Positions 8,806 through 18,111 of a stretch of 64,000 nt of DNA are shown here, one piece after another. The notes beneath the pieces are model-generated. The model was given only the letters and a program-made list of their open reading frames with translations. It was not told where the DNA came from and ran no database searches. The stretch lies in assembly GCF_030378205.1 (NCBI RefSeq), contig NZ_CP127385.1, positions 2,458,001 to 2,522,000 of the forward strand, read 5' to 3'. Numbering within the stretch: position 1 is the stretch's first letter; every line of letters begins with the position of its first letter. The DNA comes from Bradyrhizobium sp. NP1 (GTDB lineage: Bacteria > Pseudomonadota > Alphaproteobacteria > Rhizobiales > Xanthobacteraceae). Made by a program: the position numbers and the translations under genes.

Positions 8806-9834
8806 ATGACGACGGCAACGGCCACAAGTGCCGCCCAGGCAGCGGTGTTCGAGGCGACTTGCGTGCGGCTTCATGCGAAGGCGCCGGATGCCGGCTCGCT
8901 TGCGCCTGTCATCGAGACGCGCAGCTTGTCGCGCGGTGCCGGCGACGTGGTGGTCCGCATCGAAGCGGCCGGCGTCAATCCGTCCGACGTCAAAGCGGCG
9001 ACCGGGCTGATGCCCTATGCGGTGTTTCCGCGCACGCCGGGACGCGATTTCGCGGGCCGGGTCGTCGATGGCCCGGCGGAATGGATGGGTAAAGCGGTGT
9101 TCGGCACGTCGGGCGACCTTGGCATCCGGCGCGACGGCACCCACGCCTCGCATCTGGTGGTCGAGGCGGCCGCGCTGGTGGAAAAGCCCGAGGACATCTC
9201 GATGGAGGAAGCCGCCGGCATCGGCGTTCCCTTCGTCACGGCGATCGAAGGCTTCCGTCGCAGCGGCATACCGAAGGCGCACGAGCATGTCCTCGTGCTC
9301 GGTGCCAACGGCAAGGTAGGGCAGGCGGCGATCCAGCTTGCGACCTGGCGCGGCGCCAATGTGATCGGCGTGGTGCGCAAGGACGAGGGCTATCAAGGCC
9401 ACGCCAACGGCCCGGTCGAGATCATCAATTCGGCGGCGACCGACGTTGTAACGCGGGTGCGCGAGCTGACTGACGGCAAGGGGGCCGACATCGTCTTCAA
9501 CACCGTCGGCGATCCCTATTTCCAGGATGCGCACCGCTCGCTTGCAAAAGGTGGCCGGCAGATCCTGATCGCCGCGATCAATCCGCGTGTCGAATTCAAC
9601 ATTCTCGAATTCTACCGCGGCCGGCACACCTATGTCGGGGTCGACACGCTGGCGTTTTCGTCGGTCGAAAGCGCCGACGTGCTGCGCAGCGTGATGGCTG
9701 GCTTCGGGGGCGGCCAGCTCAAACCGTTCCCGATCGCGAAGGGATCGGTCTATCCGCTTCGTGAAGCCAGGGCGGCCTATCTCGCCGTCATCGGCTCGTC
9801 GCGGGAGCGCATTGTGCTGCGGCCGGACGGATAG
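8806..9834 (+). CDS. Zinc-free MDR-family NADPH:quinone reductase-like oxidoreductase
   Basis: 342-aa medium-chain dehydrogenase/reductase of the quinone oxidoreductase branch. It shows an N-terminal GroES-like fold (GDVVVRIEAAGVNPSDVK), a nucleotide-binding stretch VLVLGANGKVGQAA, and no structural-zinc Cys cluster. Such enzymes reduce quinones or enones with NADPH. A plausible role is keeping hydroxyquinol in its reduced hydroquinone form, because hydroxyquinol autoxidises to hydroxybenzoquinone; this is inference. AGGAGG five bases upstream favours ATG 8806 over the in-frame GTG at 8800. It follows the BKACE gene by 9 bases. Confidence 0.85.
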   Translation: MTTATATSAAQAAVFEATCVRLHAKAPDAGSLAPVIETRSLSRGAGDVVVRIEAAGVNPSDVKAATGLMPYAVFPRTPGRDFAGRVVDGPAEWMGKAVFGTSGDLGIRRDGTHASHLVVEAAALVEKPEDISMEEAAGIGVPFVTAIEGFRRSGIPKAHEHVLVLGANGKVGQAAIQLATWRGANVIGVVRKDEGYQGHANGPVEIINSAATDVVTRVRELTDGKGADIVFNTVGDPYFQDAHRSLAKGGRQILIAAINPRVEFNILEFYRGRHTYVGVDTLAFSSVESADVLRSVMAGFGGGQLKPFPIAKGSVYPLREARAAYLAVIGSSRERIVLRPDG

Positions 9835-9911
9835 CCGGGCCAGCCGAATAGAGCGCCGGGCACGAGTATCGCGGCCGGCTTGGATAGTCAGAAAACTCCT
9901 TGGAGATATCG

Positions 9912-11264
9912 ATGTCTGAGGCGACGACGACGCGTGCCCGGAAGCCTTTTTATGCGATGCTCTATGTGCAGGTGCTGGCCGCGATCGCGGTGGCGATTGC
10001 GCTCGGCCATTTCTGGCCTTCGATTGCCGTCGAGATGAAGCCGCTCGGCGACGGCTTCATCAAGCTGATCAAGATGGTGATCGCACTCGTCATCTTCTGC
10101 ACCGTCGTCTCGGGCATCGCAGGCATGTCCGACATGAAGAAGGTGAGCCGTGTCGGCGGCAAGGCGCTGGTCTATTTCGAGGCGGTCTCCACCCTTGCGC
10201 TGCTGATCGGCTTTGCCGCCGCGCATCTCGCAACGCCAGGCGCGGGCTTCAACGTCGACCCGGCTACCCTCGACGTCAAGGCGGTCGCGCAATATGCGGG
10301 GAAGGCCAAGGAACAGACGATTGCCGAGTTTCTGCTCAACATCATTCCCAACACGGTGGTGGACGCCTTCGCCAGAGGCGACATCCTGCCCGTCGTGCTG
10401 GTCTCGATCCTGTTCGGCTTCGTGCTGTCGCATCTGGGCGAACGCGCAAGGCCGGTCCGCGACCTGATCGACGCCGGCGCGACGCTGGTGTTCGGCACGA
10501 TCAACGTGGTGATGCGGCTCGCGCCGATCGGGGCATTCGGCGCCATGGCGTTCACGGTGGGGCGCTACGGCGTTGCGTCGCTCGGGCCGCTGATCAAGCT
10601 GGTGCTGCTGTTTTACGTGACCTCGGCGGTGTTCGTGTTCGCCGTGCTCGGCCCGATCGCGCGCTGGTCCGGTTTCAGCATCTGGAAGTTCCTGGTCTAC
10701 ATCAAGGAGGAAATCCTGATCGTGCTTGGCACGTCATCCTCCGATCCGGTGCTGCCCAGCCTGATGCAGAAGCTCGAGCGTCTCGGCTGCTCCAAGCCGG
10801 TGGTCGGCCTCGTGGTGCCGACCGGCTATGTCTTCAACACCGACGGCTCGTCGATCTACATGACGCTTGCCGCCCTGTTCGTGGCGCAGGCGACCAATGT
10901 GGACCTCTCGATCCCGCAGCAGATCGCGATCTTTGCCGTCGCCATGCTGACGTCGAAGGGGGCGAGCGGCGTGACCGGGGCGTCCTTCATCGCGCTGGTC
11001 GGCACGCTCTCGGTGGTGCCGACGATTCCCGTCGCCGGCATGGCGCTGATCCTCGGGATCGACCGCTTCATGAGCGAGGCGAGGGCGCTCGTCAACGTGA
11101 TTGGAAATGGTGTCGCGACCATCGTGATCTCGCGGAGCGAGGGCGAGCTCGATGTCGCTCGCCTCCAAGCCGTGCTTGATGGTAGGATCGCTGATGCTGA
11201 GGCGGTCGAATTGCCCGCGACCGTACGCACCACCGAGCCTGCGTCGCTGCCCGTGCAGCCCTGA
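9912..11264 (+). CDS. Dicarboxylate/cation symporter, DctA/GltP family
   Basis: 450-aa inner-membrane carrier of the DAACS family with about eight membrane spans and two re-entrant loops. The serine-rich hairpin [13 protein letters not shown], the conserved [14 protein letters not shown] and [13 protein letters not shown] segments that form the substrate/ion site are intact. Within the catabolic cluster it probably imports an acidic aromatic precursor or a ring-cleavage dicarboxylate such as maleylacetate or 3-oxoadipate, rather than serving as the general succinate carrier. That is inferred from context. TTGGAG precedes ATG 9912, and the in-frame TTG at 9900 is part of that ribosome site. 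Similar length and motifs to DctA. Confidence 0.9.
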   Translation: MSEATTTRARKPFYAMLYVQVLAAIAVAIALGHFWPSIAVEMKPLGDGFIKLIKMVIALVIFCTVVSGIAGMSDMKKVSRVGGKALVYFEAVSTLALLIGFAAAHLATPGAGFNVDPATLDVKAVAQYAGKAKEQTIAEFLLNIIPNTVVDAFARGDILPVVLVSILFGFVLSHLGERARPVRDLIDAGATLVFGTINVVMRLAPIGAFGAMAFTVGRYGVASLGPLIKLVLLFYVTSAVFVFAVLGPIARWSGFSIWKFLVYIKEEILIVLGTSSSDPVLPSLMQKLERLGCSKPVVGLVVPTGYVFNTDGSSIYMTLAALFVAQATNVDLSIPQQIAIFAVAMLTSKGASGVTGASFIALVGTLSVVPTIPVAGMALILGIDRFMSEARALVNVIGNGVATIVISRSEGELDVARLQAVLDGRIADAEAVELPATVRTTEPASLPVQP

Positions 11265-11290
11265 GATCGTGCCCGCGCGTGGAGGATCAC

Positions 11291-12352
11291 ATGGACCCGT
11301 TCGTCTACCGCTCGCAAGCCGTCCGTGTCGTGTTCGGCGACGGAACGCTGGACAGGCTCGGCGAGGAAGTCGACCTGCTGTCGATCCGCCGCGCGCTGGT
11401 TCTGACCACGGCCGGCCATGAAGCGCAGGGCCGCGCGCTCGCCGATCGTCTCAAGGATCGCTTCGCGGGTGTGTTTCCCGGCGCGGTGATGCACACGCCC
11501 CTCGCCGTGACCGAGCAGGCGCTGCGCTTCGCCAGCGAAGTGAAGGCCGATGGCGTGATCGCGCTCGGCGGCGGCTCCACGATCGGGCTCGGCAAGGCGA
11601 TCGGCGTGCGCACCGGGCTGCCGCAGATCGCGATCCCCACCACCTATGCCGGCTCGGAGATGACCCCGATCCTCGGCGAGACGGCGGACGGCGTGAAGAC
11701 GACGCGCTCCGACCCCGCGATCGCCCCGAAGACGGTGATCTATGACGTCGCGCTGACGTTGTCGTTGCCGCCGCGGCTGGTCGCCGTGTCCGGCTTGAAC
11801 GCGATGGCGCATGCGGTCGAGGCGCTCTACGCGCGCGACCGCAACCCCGTGATATCGCTGATGGCGGAAGAGGCGATCCGCGCCATGGCGACCGCCTTGC
11901 CGGCGGTCGTCTCCGGACCTTCGGACCGCGAGGCGCGTGCCAACGCGCTTTATGGTGCTTGGCTGTGCGGCCTCTGTCTCGGCTCGGTCGGCGTCGCCCT
12001 GCACCACAAGCTGTGTCACGTGCTCGGCGGCGCCTTCAACCTGCCGCATGCGGAGACGCATGCGATCGTGCTGCCGCATGCGCTGCGCTACAACGCGGGC
12101 GCCGTGCCCGATGCGATCAACAGGATGACGCGGATTTTTGCCGGCCGCGATCCGGCCGACAGCCTCTACGACCTCGGCCGGCAAATGCAGATCCCGGCGA
12201 GCCTGCGCGAGATCGGAATGCCGCAGGATGGAATAGCCCGCGCAGTCGACCTGACCTTCGCCAACCCATACTGGAATCCGCGGCCGCTCGAGCGCGGCGC
12301 AATCGAAGCGCTGATCGCGCACGCGTGGGCGGGCGAGCCGCCCGGCAACTAG
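11291..12352 (+). CDS. Maleylacetate reductase
   Basis: 353-aa iron-containing alcohol dehydrogenase-family enzyme that reduces maleylacetate with NAD(P)H to 3-oxoadipate. Family features are the nucleotide-binding ALGGGSTIGLGKAI (GGGS 93-96), PTTYAGSEMTPI, the metal-region blocks NAMAHAVEALYA and HHKLCHVLGGAFNLPHAETH, and the C-terminal NPYWNPRP typical of MacA-type enzymes. GTGGAGG precedes ATG 11291; the GTG of that ribosome site at 11279 is an alternative but unlikely start. It closes the hydroxyquinol cluster, and a VOC gene converges on it. Confidence in the reaction is high because dioxygenase and reductase co-occur. Confidence 0.9.
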   Translation: MDPFVYRSQAVRVVFGDGTLDRLGEEVDLLSIRRALVLTTAGHEAQGRALADRLKDRFAGVFPGAVMHTPLAVTEQALRFASEVKADGVIALGGGSTIGLGKAIGVRTGLPQIAIPTTYAGSEMTPILGETADGVKTTRSDPAIAPKTVIYDVALTLSLPPRLVAVSGLNAMAHAVEALYARDRNPVISLMAEEAIRAMATALPAVVSGPSDREARANALYGAWLCGLCLGSVGVALHHKLCHVLGGAFNLPHAETHAIVLPHALRYNAGAVPDAINRMTRIFAGRDPADSLYDLGRQMQIPASLREIGMPQDGIARAVDLTFANPYWNPRPLERGAIEALIAHAWAGEPPGN

Positions 12353-12381
12353 ATGGCCGCTCGCCCCGCGAAGAGCTCAGG

Positions 12382-13233
12382 CTAGGCCACGAACGCGAGC
12401 AGCGTGCCGTTCGCCGCGGCTGGTGCAACGCAGATCGCTTGTCCCGAGCGGGCGCCGTTCGCGCCAAGCACCTTCTCCGCCTTGGCCAGGTCCGCCGCGA
12501 TCACGAGCCCGGCGCCGCCACGCTCGGAGAGCCCGGCGAGCGGCACGCCAGGATAGCGCTTGCCGAGCTGATCCTTCGTCAGGAAGACGAAGTCGGCGCG
12601 ATCCGCCCCCGAAGGCACCGCGACCGCGCCGTCCGGCTCGTTCCGCGTTTCGCGGTCGATCATGCGGGAAAGCTGGGCGGCGTCCTTTGCCGGTTCGGGC
12701 GTTACGATCAGGACCTGGCGCAGGCGTTTCGCGCCATTGGCATGCGTCATCAGTTCTGGAATCCACACGGTTTCGCGCGTCTTGTGTTGGCAGGCGAAGA
12801 TGCGCACGCCGCCCGGCGCTTCCGCCGTCGGCCACTGGAAGGTCCTGAACTTGGCGGCCGAGACGGTGCCGTTGGGCAGCGTCACCGGACGCTCGAAATC
12901 GGTCGGTCCAATCGGGGCAAATCCGCGCGCACGGATTTCCTCGGCGCCTTCAGCCGAATCGACCGCGGTGAAGGCGATGCGCTCGATGCCGTCGCCATGC
13001 TTGGCAAGATAGGCCCGGGCCGGCGCATTGTGCTCGGTCTCCTTGAGCACCCCGAGCAATTCCATGTAATCGGGGTCGAGCATGATGGTATAGTTGCCCG
13101 AGCCCATATGCGCGCTGTGGGTGCCGCGCGGCGAAATGGTAAATCCCAGCCGCTTCCAGTTCTCGGCGGCCTTGTCGAGATCCTTGACCATGATGACGGC
13201 ATGGTCGATGCCGATGACGTTTTTCAGTGCCAC
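12382..13233 (-). CDS. VOC/glyoxalase-like domain protein
   Basis: 283-aa protein with an N-terminal vicinal-oxygen-chelate-type domain (IDHAVIMVKDLDKAAENW, then MLDPDYMELLGV) and a second, more divergent half, resembling the glyoxalase-like family PF13468. Members include dioxygenases, lyases and binding proteins. The potential metal positions are His10 in IDHAVIM and Glu in MELLG, and the full triad is not obvious. ATG 13233 is the only good start. It is convergent with maleylacetate reductase and lies 117 bases from the divergent flavoprotein gene. Function unknown. Confidence 0.8.
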   Translation of the reverse strand: MALKNVIGIDHAVIMVKDLDKAAENWKRLGFTISPRGTHSAHMGSGNYTIMLDPDYMELLGVLKETEHNAPARAYLAKHGDGIERIAFTAVDSAEGAEEIRARGFAPIGPTDFERPVTLPNGTVSAAKFRTFQWPTAEAPGGVRIFACQHKTRETVWIPELMTHANGAKRLRQVLIVTPEPAKDAAQLSRMIDRETRNEPDGAVAVPSGADRADFVFLTKDQLGKRYPGVPLAGLSERGGAGLVIAADLAKAEKVLGANGARSGQAICVAPAAANGTLLAFVA

Positions 13234-13349
13234 TCTTTGTTTCCCGGGCTAAATGAGGCTTGCTAAGCTAAGCAAACGGTGCGGCGGATCGCAAGCCGCG
13301 GACGTGCAGGGCACCCGCGCCGCCGGTGCAGGAAGGAAAATGGAGCGAC

Positions 13350-14648
13350 ATGACCGAGGTGCGATGGCCGGGTTCGTTGTGGGCCGCCGTGACGCCGCGT
13401 GGGCCCGATTTCCCGGAACTGATCGGATCGCATGAGGCCGATGTCGTCATCATCGGCGGTGGCTTTACCGGGCTGTCCACCGCGCTGCATCTGCGGGAAG
13501 CGGGCGTCGATGTTGCTATCGTCGAGGCGATGGAGCCGGGCTGGGGCGCCTCGGGCCGCAACAACGGCCAGGTGATCCCGACCCTGTCGCGGCCTGATCC
13601 GGAGGACATCGTTGCAAAACACGGTCCGGCAGGCGAGCGCTTCGTCGGCCTGTTGCGCGACAGCGCCGCGACGCTGTTCGACATGGTCGGTCGCTATGGC
13701 ATCGAGGCCGAGCAGGAGCAGGCCGGTTGGGTGCAGCCGGTGCATTCGCCGGGCCGTATCAAGATCGCCGAGCGCCGGGTCAGGCAATGGTCGAAATTCG
13801 GCGCGCCGGTCGAGCTTCTGTCGCGCGAACAGGTCCGCGACATGCTGGGCTCGGATGCCTGGTTCGGCGGCTTCTGGAACAAAAGCGGCGGCCATATCAA
13901 TCCATTGGCGCTGGCGCGCGGGCTATCGCGCGTCGTGCTGGAGCGCGGCGGACGCATCTTTGCGCGCTCGCCGGCCGAAAGTTTTCAGCGCTGCATCGGT
14001 CGATGGCAGGTGAAAACTGCCAAAGGCGAGATCACCGCGCGGGCGCTGGTCGTGGCGACCAACGCCTATAGCGGCGAGATCGCGAAGTCGCTGGCGCCCG
14101 AAATCGCTCACGAGGTAATGCCGGTCCTGTCCTGGCAGATGGCGACCCAATCCCTGTCGGACAACGTCCGCAAGACCATCATTCCCGGCCGGCAGGCGAT
14201 GTCGGATACCCATGGCGAGCTTTATTTCGCCCGCTACGACGCTCGCAACCGCCTGGTTACCGGCGGCGCGGTGATCGGGCCCGGCGACAAGGCCGAGCGG
14301 CTGAAGGCGCGGGTGGCGGAGCGCTTGCTGCGGCTGTGGCCGCAGATCGGCGAGGTCTCCTTCGATTATGTCTGGAACGGCTATGTCGGCATGACCACGG
14401 ACTTTTTGCCGCGTTTCCATCGCCTTGGACCGGATGCCTATGGCTGGACCGGCTGCAACGGCCGCGCCGTGGCGCTGACCATGGCGCTGGGCGGTGAATT
14501 CGCCAAGGCCGTGCGCGGTGTTCCCGAAAAGGATCTCGCGCTGCCGTTCACCGAGCCCGTGACCATTCCCGCGCATGGGCTGCTCCGCAAGCTCGCGCCG
14601 CTGATGCTGCTGCTCTACCGCCGCCGCGACGCGCGCGAGATCGCCTGA
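13350..14648 (+). CDS. FAD-dependent oxidoreductase (DAO / gamma-glutamylputrescine oxidase type)
   Basis: 432-aa flavoprotein with an N-terminal dinucleotide-binding fold (DVVIIGGGFTGLSTALHL, GxGxxG at about 36-41), RNNGQVIP (often seen in PuuB-like amine oxidases), and a C-terminal GYVGMTTDFLPR...GWTGCNGRA block that contacts FAD. Such enzymes oxidise amines or amino acids, releasing H2O2. The start ATG 13350 follows GGAG; the frame is open from a GTG at 13326. It converges with the oligopeptide ABC genes. A role in degrading the imported amine or amino compound is reasonable but unproven. Confidence 0.85.
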   Translation: MTEVRWPGSLWAAVTPRGPDFPELIGSHEADVVIIGGGFTGLSTALHLREAGVDVAIVEAMEPGWGASGRNNGQVIPTLSRPDPEDIVAKHGPAGERFVGLLRDSAATLFDMVGRYGIEAEQEQAGWVQPVHSPGRIKIAERRVRQWSKFGAPVELLSREQVRDMLGSDAWFGGFWNKSGGHINPLALARGLSRVVLERGGRIFARSPAESFQRCIGRWQVKTAKGEITARALVVATNAYSGEIAKSLAPEIAHEVMPVLSWQMATQSLSDNVRKTIIPGRQAMSDTHGELYFARYDARNRLVTGGAVIGPGDKAERLKARVAERLLRLWPQIGEVSFDYVWNGYVGMTTDFLPRFHRLGPDAYGWTGCNGRAVALTMALGGEFAKAVRGVPEKDLALPFTEPVTIPAHGLLRKLAPLMLLLYRRRDAREIA

Positions 14649-14662
14649 GATCTCAGGCGATC
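14639..14662. terminator. 24-base perfect palindrome holding both convergent stop codons
   Basis: The sequence around GCCTGAGATCTCAGGC is a perfect 24-base dyad. The plus-strand flavoprotein stop (14646-14648) and minus-strand ABC ATPase stop (14653-14655) both lie inside it. A symmetric hairpin at a convergent junction could act as a bidirectional terminator or RNA end protector. No long T-run follows on either side. Confidence 0.45.
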
Positions 14663-16281
14663 GCGACCGCGTCATGCTCGCGCGTGAAGGCGCCGCCGGG
14701 AATCGAGGCCAGCAGCGCCTGGGTGTAAGGGTGCTGCGGGTTCTCGAACACCTCCGCGGTCAACCCATGCTCCACCACCATGCCGTCCTTCATGACGACG
14801 ACGAGATCGCAGATCTGCGCGGCGACGCGCAGGTCGTGCGTGATGAAGACGATCGAAAGCCCGAGGCGCTTGCGCAAATCCGCGAGCAGCCGCAGCACCT
14901 GCGCCTGAACCGAAACGTCGAGCGCCGAGACCGGCTCGTCGGCGACCAGCACGTCGGGTTTCAAGGCAAGCGCGCGGGCGAGCCCGATGCGCTGGCGCTG
15001 GCCGCCGGAAAATTCATGCGGAAAGCGGTCCGTGGCCGATGGATCGAGCCCGACAAGGGCGAACAGCTCGCGCGCCTCGGCAACAGCCTGCGCCCGCGGC
15101 GTGCCGTGCACGATCGGCCCCTGCGCCACCAGCTCGACCGCCTTGCGGCGCGGGTTCAGCGAAGCGAACGGGTCCTGGAACACCATCTGGATGTGGCGGG
15201 TTTCGCGGCGAACATTTTCACGCGACAGGGTCGCCCAGTCCTTTCCATCGAGCATGATCGAGCCGGTATCGGGATCGATCAGGCGGACGATGCAGCGCGC
15301 CAGCGTCGACTTGCCCGAGCCGGATTCGCCGACAATGCCGAGCGTCGCGCCTCGCGGCAGCGCGAGCGAGACGTCCTTTACCGCGGGCGTGACGCGCGCG
15401 CCGCGGCCGAGAAATCCGCCGCTGCGATAGGTCTTGGACACGTTCGAGAGGCTCAGGATGGCGTCGGAGGACAGCGAACGCGGCGGCGGCGCCTTCAGGG
15501 GCGGCACCGCGGCGATCAGCTGCTTCGTATAGCCGTGCTGCGGCTTGTTCAGCACCGCGCCTGCTGCGCCCTGTTCGACGACCACGCCGTGCTGCATCAC
15601 GGCGACGCGGTCGGCGATCTCGGCCACGACGCCGAAATCATGGGTGATGAACAGCACCGCGGTCTTCCTGCGCTGCTGCAGGTCGCGGATGAGCTTGAGG
15701 ATTTGCGCCTGTGTCGTCACGTCGAGCGCGGTGGTCGGCTCGTCCGCGATCAAAAGCTTCGGGTCGAGCGCCAGCGCCATCGCGATCATGGCGCGCTGTC
15801 GTTGCCCGCCGGATAGCTCGTGCGGATAGGCTTTTGCCGCCCGAGCCGGATCGGCAATCCGGACATCCTCCAGCAACGCCAGCACCCGCGCGCGGATCGC
15901 GGCGCGGGAAAGATCGGTGTGAATGGCAAACATCTCGCCGATCTGGTCGCCGATGGTGCGCAGCGGATTGAGCGCGGTCATCGGCTCCTGGAAGATCATT
16001 GCGATGCCTTCGCCGCGCACCTTGCGCATCTCGGCAGGCGGAGCGGCACAGAGGTCGCGCCCCTCGAAGCCGATATGCCCGCCCTCGATGCCGACCTCGT
16101 CGGGCAACAGCCGCATGATGGCGTTCGCCATCACCGACTTGCCGGAGCCGGATTCGCCGACGAGGCAGAGGATCTCGTTCGCTGCGATCGAGAGCGAGAC
16201 GTCGGAGAGCGCATGCGCGCGGTCGGCGCCCTCGGGCAGGCGCACGGTCAGATGATCGACGACCAGGACGGGATCGCTCAT
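14653..16281 (-). CDS. Oligopeptide-type ABC importer, fused double ATPase
   Basis: 542 residues carrying two complete nucleotide-binding domains, equivalent to DppD plus DppF in one chain. First domain: Walker A GESGSGKS (42-49), signature LSGGQ (156-160), Walker B LLIADEP (176-182). Second domain: Walker A at 318-326, signature FSGGQRQR, Walker B VLVADEP. Oligopeptide-dipeptide C-terminal tails ([16 protein letters not shown]) follow each. It energises the permeases encoded just upstream. ATG 16281 overlaps the upstream permease stop by ATGA, although the frame stays open to 16665. The likely cargo is peptides, opines or amino compounds. Confidence 0.93.
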   Translation of the reverse strand: MSDPVLVVDHLTVRLPEGADRAHALSDVSLSIAANEILCLVGESGSGKSVMANAIMRLLPDEVGIEGGHIGFEGRDLCAAPPAEMRKVRGEGIAMIFQEPMTALNPLRTIGDQIGEMFAIHTDLSRAAIRARVLALLEDVRIADPARAAKAYPHELSGGQRQRAMIAMALALDPKLLIADEPTTALDVTTQAQILKLIRDLQQRRKTAVLFITHDFGVVAEIADRVAVMQHGVVVEQGAAGAVLNKPQHGYTKQLIAAVPPLKAPPPRSLSSDAILSLSNVSKTYRSGGFLGRGARVTPAVKDVSLALPRGATLGIVGESGSGKSTLARCIVRLIDPDTGSIMLDGKDWATLSRENVRRETRHIQMVFQDPFASLNPRRKAVELVAQGPIVHGTPRAQAVAEARELFALVGLDPSATDRFPHEFSGGQRQRIGLARALALKPDVLVADEPVSALDVSVQAQVLRLLADLRKRLGLSIVFITHDLRVAAQICDLVVVMKDGMVVEHGLTAEVFENPQHPYTQALLASIPGGAFTREHDAVAIA

Positions 16282-17108
16282 CGGCTCTTCAGCCTCGGAT
16301 TGAGCGCATCGTTCAGACCCTGTCCGACGAGGGACACCGCCAGCACGGTAACGAGAATGGCAACGCCGGGAATTGCCGAGACGTACCACTGCACGCGCAG
16401 CACGTCGCGGCCGAGCCCGATCAGGTTGCCCCAGGAGGCGACATTGGGATCGGATAGGCGCAGGAAGGCCAGCGCGCTCTCGAGCAGAATCGCGACCGCC
16501 ATCACGACGCTGGCATAGACGATCACCGGCGGCAGCGCATTGGGCAGGATTTCGCCTAGAATCAGTTGCAGGTCCTTCATGCCGAGCGTACGTCCGGCCT
16601 GGACGAATTCGCGGTTGCGCAGGGACAGGAACTCGGCCCGGGTCAGCCGCGCCGGCGCCGGCCACGACACGAAGCCGACCGCGATGGTCACGGTCGTCAG
16701 CGTCGAGCCGAACACGGCGACCAGAACCAGCAGCAGCACGAAATTCGGCAGCGTCTGGAACGCCTCCGTGATCCGCATCAGGATGTTGTCCACCCAGCCG
16801 CCGTAGTAGCCGGCAAATGCGCCGACCAGCACGCCGATCGCAATCGCGATCGCGGTGGCGACGCCGCCGATCAAGAGGGAAATGCGGGCGCCATAGAAGA
16901 TCTGCGCGGCGATGTCGCGCCCCGAATTGTCGGTGCCGAGCGGAAAGCGCGGATTGGCGAACGGCCAGACCAGCGGACGGCCGGCGAGCGCCAGTGGATC
17001 TCGCGGATAGAGCCAGGTCGCGCTTGCCGCCATCGCGATCACGAGCAGCAGCAGCACGAGGCCAATGACCGCGGCGGGACTGCGGAAATAGCGCTTGACC
17101 GCGTCCAT
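16278..17108 (-). CDS. Oligopeptide-type ABC permease (DppC-like)
   Basis: 276-aa inner-membrane permease with about six membrane segments, starting near VIGLVLLLLVIAMAASATW. It carries the DppC-type periplasmic signature PLGTDNSGRDI and the ATPase-coupling loop GRTLGMKDLQLILGEILPN. The start at ATG 17108 follows GGAGGGCTG, just beyond the stop of the DppB-like gene; the frame is open to 17147. It pairs with the preceding permease to form the channel. Confidence 0.92.
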   Translation of the reverse strand: MDAVKRYFRSPAAVIGLVLLLLVIAMAASATWLYPRDPLALAGRPLVWPFANPRFPLGTDNSGRDIAAQIFYGARISLLIGGVATAIAIAIGVLVGAFAGYYGGWVDNILMRITEAFQTLPNFVLLLVLVAVFGSTLTTVTIAVGFVSWPAPARLTRAEFLSLRNREFVQAGRTLGMKDLQLILGEILPNALPPVIVYASVVMAVAILLESALAFLRLSDPNVASWGNLIGLGRDVLRVQWYVSAIPGVAILVTVLAVSLVGQGLNDALNPRLKSR

Positions 17109-17109
17109 C

Positions 17110-18087
17110 TCAGCCCTCCGCCGAGATGCGCGGATCGAGCCGCGCATAGAGCAGGTCGACGATGAAGTTGACCGCGATCACCAGCAGCGCCGAGACGAAG
17201 ACGATGCCGAGCAGCGTGTTGAGGTCGCGCTGCACCACCGATTCATAGGCCAGCCGCCCGAGGCCGGGCAGCGAGAACACGCTTTCGACCACGACCGAGC
17301 CGCCGAGCATGGTTCCGGCCTGCAAGCCGATCAGCGTCACCATCGGCAGCAGCGCATTGCGCAGCACGTGGCGGGTGATCACATGCGTCTCGTCGAGGCC
17401 CTTGGCGCGCGCGGTGCGGACGAAATCGAGGTTCAGAACCTCGAGCATCGAGGCGCGCATGATGCGCAGATAAATCGCGAGGAAGATCAGGCCGAGCGTC
17501 AGCGTCGGCAGCACGAGGTGGCCGGCGATGTCGAGCATGCGCGAAAGACCGGTATGGACGTTGCCGATATCCTCGAAGCCGCCGGGCGGCAGCCATTGCA
17601 GGTAGATCGAGAACACGACAATGGCCATCAGCCCGAACCAGAACGAGGGCGTGGCATAGAAGACGAGGCCGAGCGTAGAGATCAGCGTATCCGGCCATTT
17701 GTTGACGCGCCGCGCCGCGAACACGCCGAACAGGAGGCCGAAGAAGAAGGCGAACGACAGCGACGCCGTCATCAGCAGCAGGGTCGGCGGCAGGCGCTCC
17801 AGGATCACGGTCGCAACCGGCTTGCCGTAGATCGAGGAAAAGCCGAGGTCGAGTCGCACCAGCCGCCACAGGTAGTTGGCGAGCTGCAGCGGGATCGACA
17901 GGTCGAGCCCGTAAAAGTGCCGCAGCTCGCGCGCGGTCGCGGCATCCCCGCCGCCCATTTGCGCCATCATGGCGTCGACGGTGTCTCCCGGCGCAAGCTG
18001 CAACAACAGGAACACGCCGATCAGGATCAGCACAAGGGTCGGGATCGAGGCGGCGAGCCGCCGCCCCGCGAGGCTCAGGATGCGCAT
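17110..18087 (-). CDS. Oligopeptide-type ABC permease (DppB-like)
   Basis: 325-aa permease with six predicted membrane segments. The N-terminal LAASIPTLVLILIGVFLLLQ begins the DppB/OppB fold, and the coupling loop TARAKGLDETHVITRHVLRN is intact. The start is ATG 18087, 24 bases after the binding-protein stop, with no competing start. The gene order binding protein, DppB, DppC, double ATPase is the standard layout for the family. Confidence 0.92.
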   Translation of the reverse strand: MRILSLAGRRLAASIPTLVLILIGVFLLLQLAPGDTVDAMMAQMGGGDAATARELRHFYGLDLSIPLQLANYLWRLVRLDLGFSSIYGKPVATVILERLPPTLLLMTASLSFAFFFGLLFGVFAARRVNKWPDTLISTLGLVFYATPSFWFGLMAIVVFSIYLQWLPPGGFEDIGNVHTGLSRMLDIAGHLVLPTLTLGLIFLAIYLRIMRASMLEVLNLDFVRTARAKGLDETHVITRHVLRNALLPMVTLIGLQAGTMLGGSVVVESVFSLPGLGRLAYESVVQRDLNTLLGIVFVSALLVIAVNFIVDLLYARLDPRISAEG

Positions 18088-18111
18088 GGCGTCATCTTGT
18101 CGAAATTTGGC

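Noticed and set aside
7600..9627. 675-codon open frame on the minus strand
   Set aside because: It is the antisense shadow of the BKACE and MDR genes, has skewed Arg/His/Asp-rich composition, no ribosome site and no recognisable domain.
10856..12322. 488-codon minus-strand frame opposite maleylacetate reductase
   Set aside because: High-GC antisense artefact; the plus strand has clear enzyme motifs and a ribosome site.
16282..16665. 128-residue N-terminal extension of the double ATPase
   Set aside because: It reads a different frame of the DppC-like permease. The ATGA overlap at 16281 and homology fix the start.
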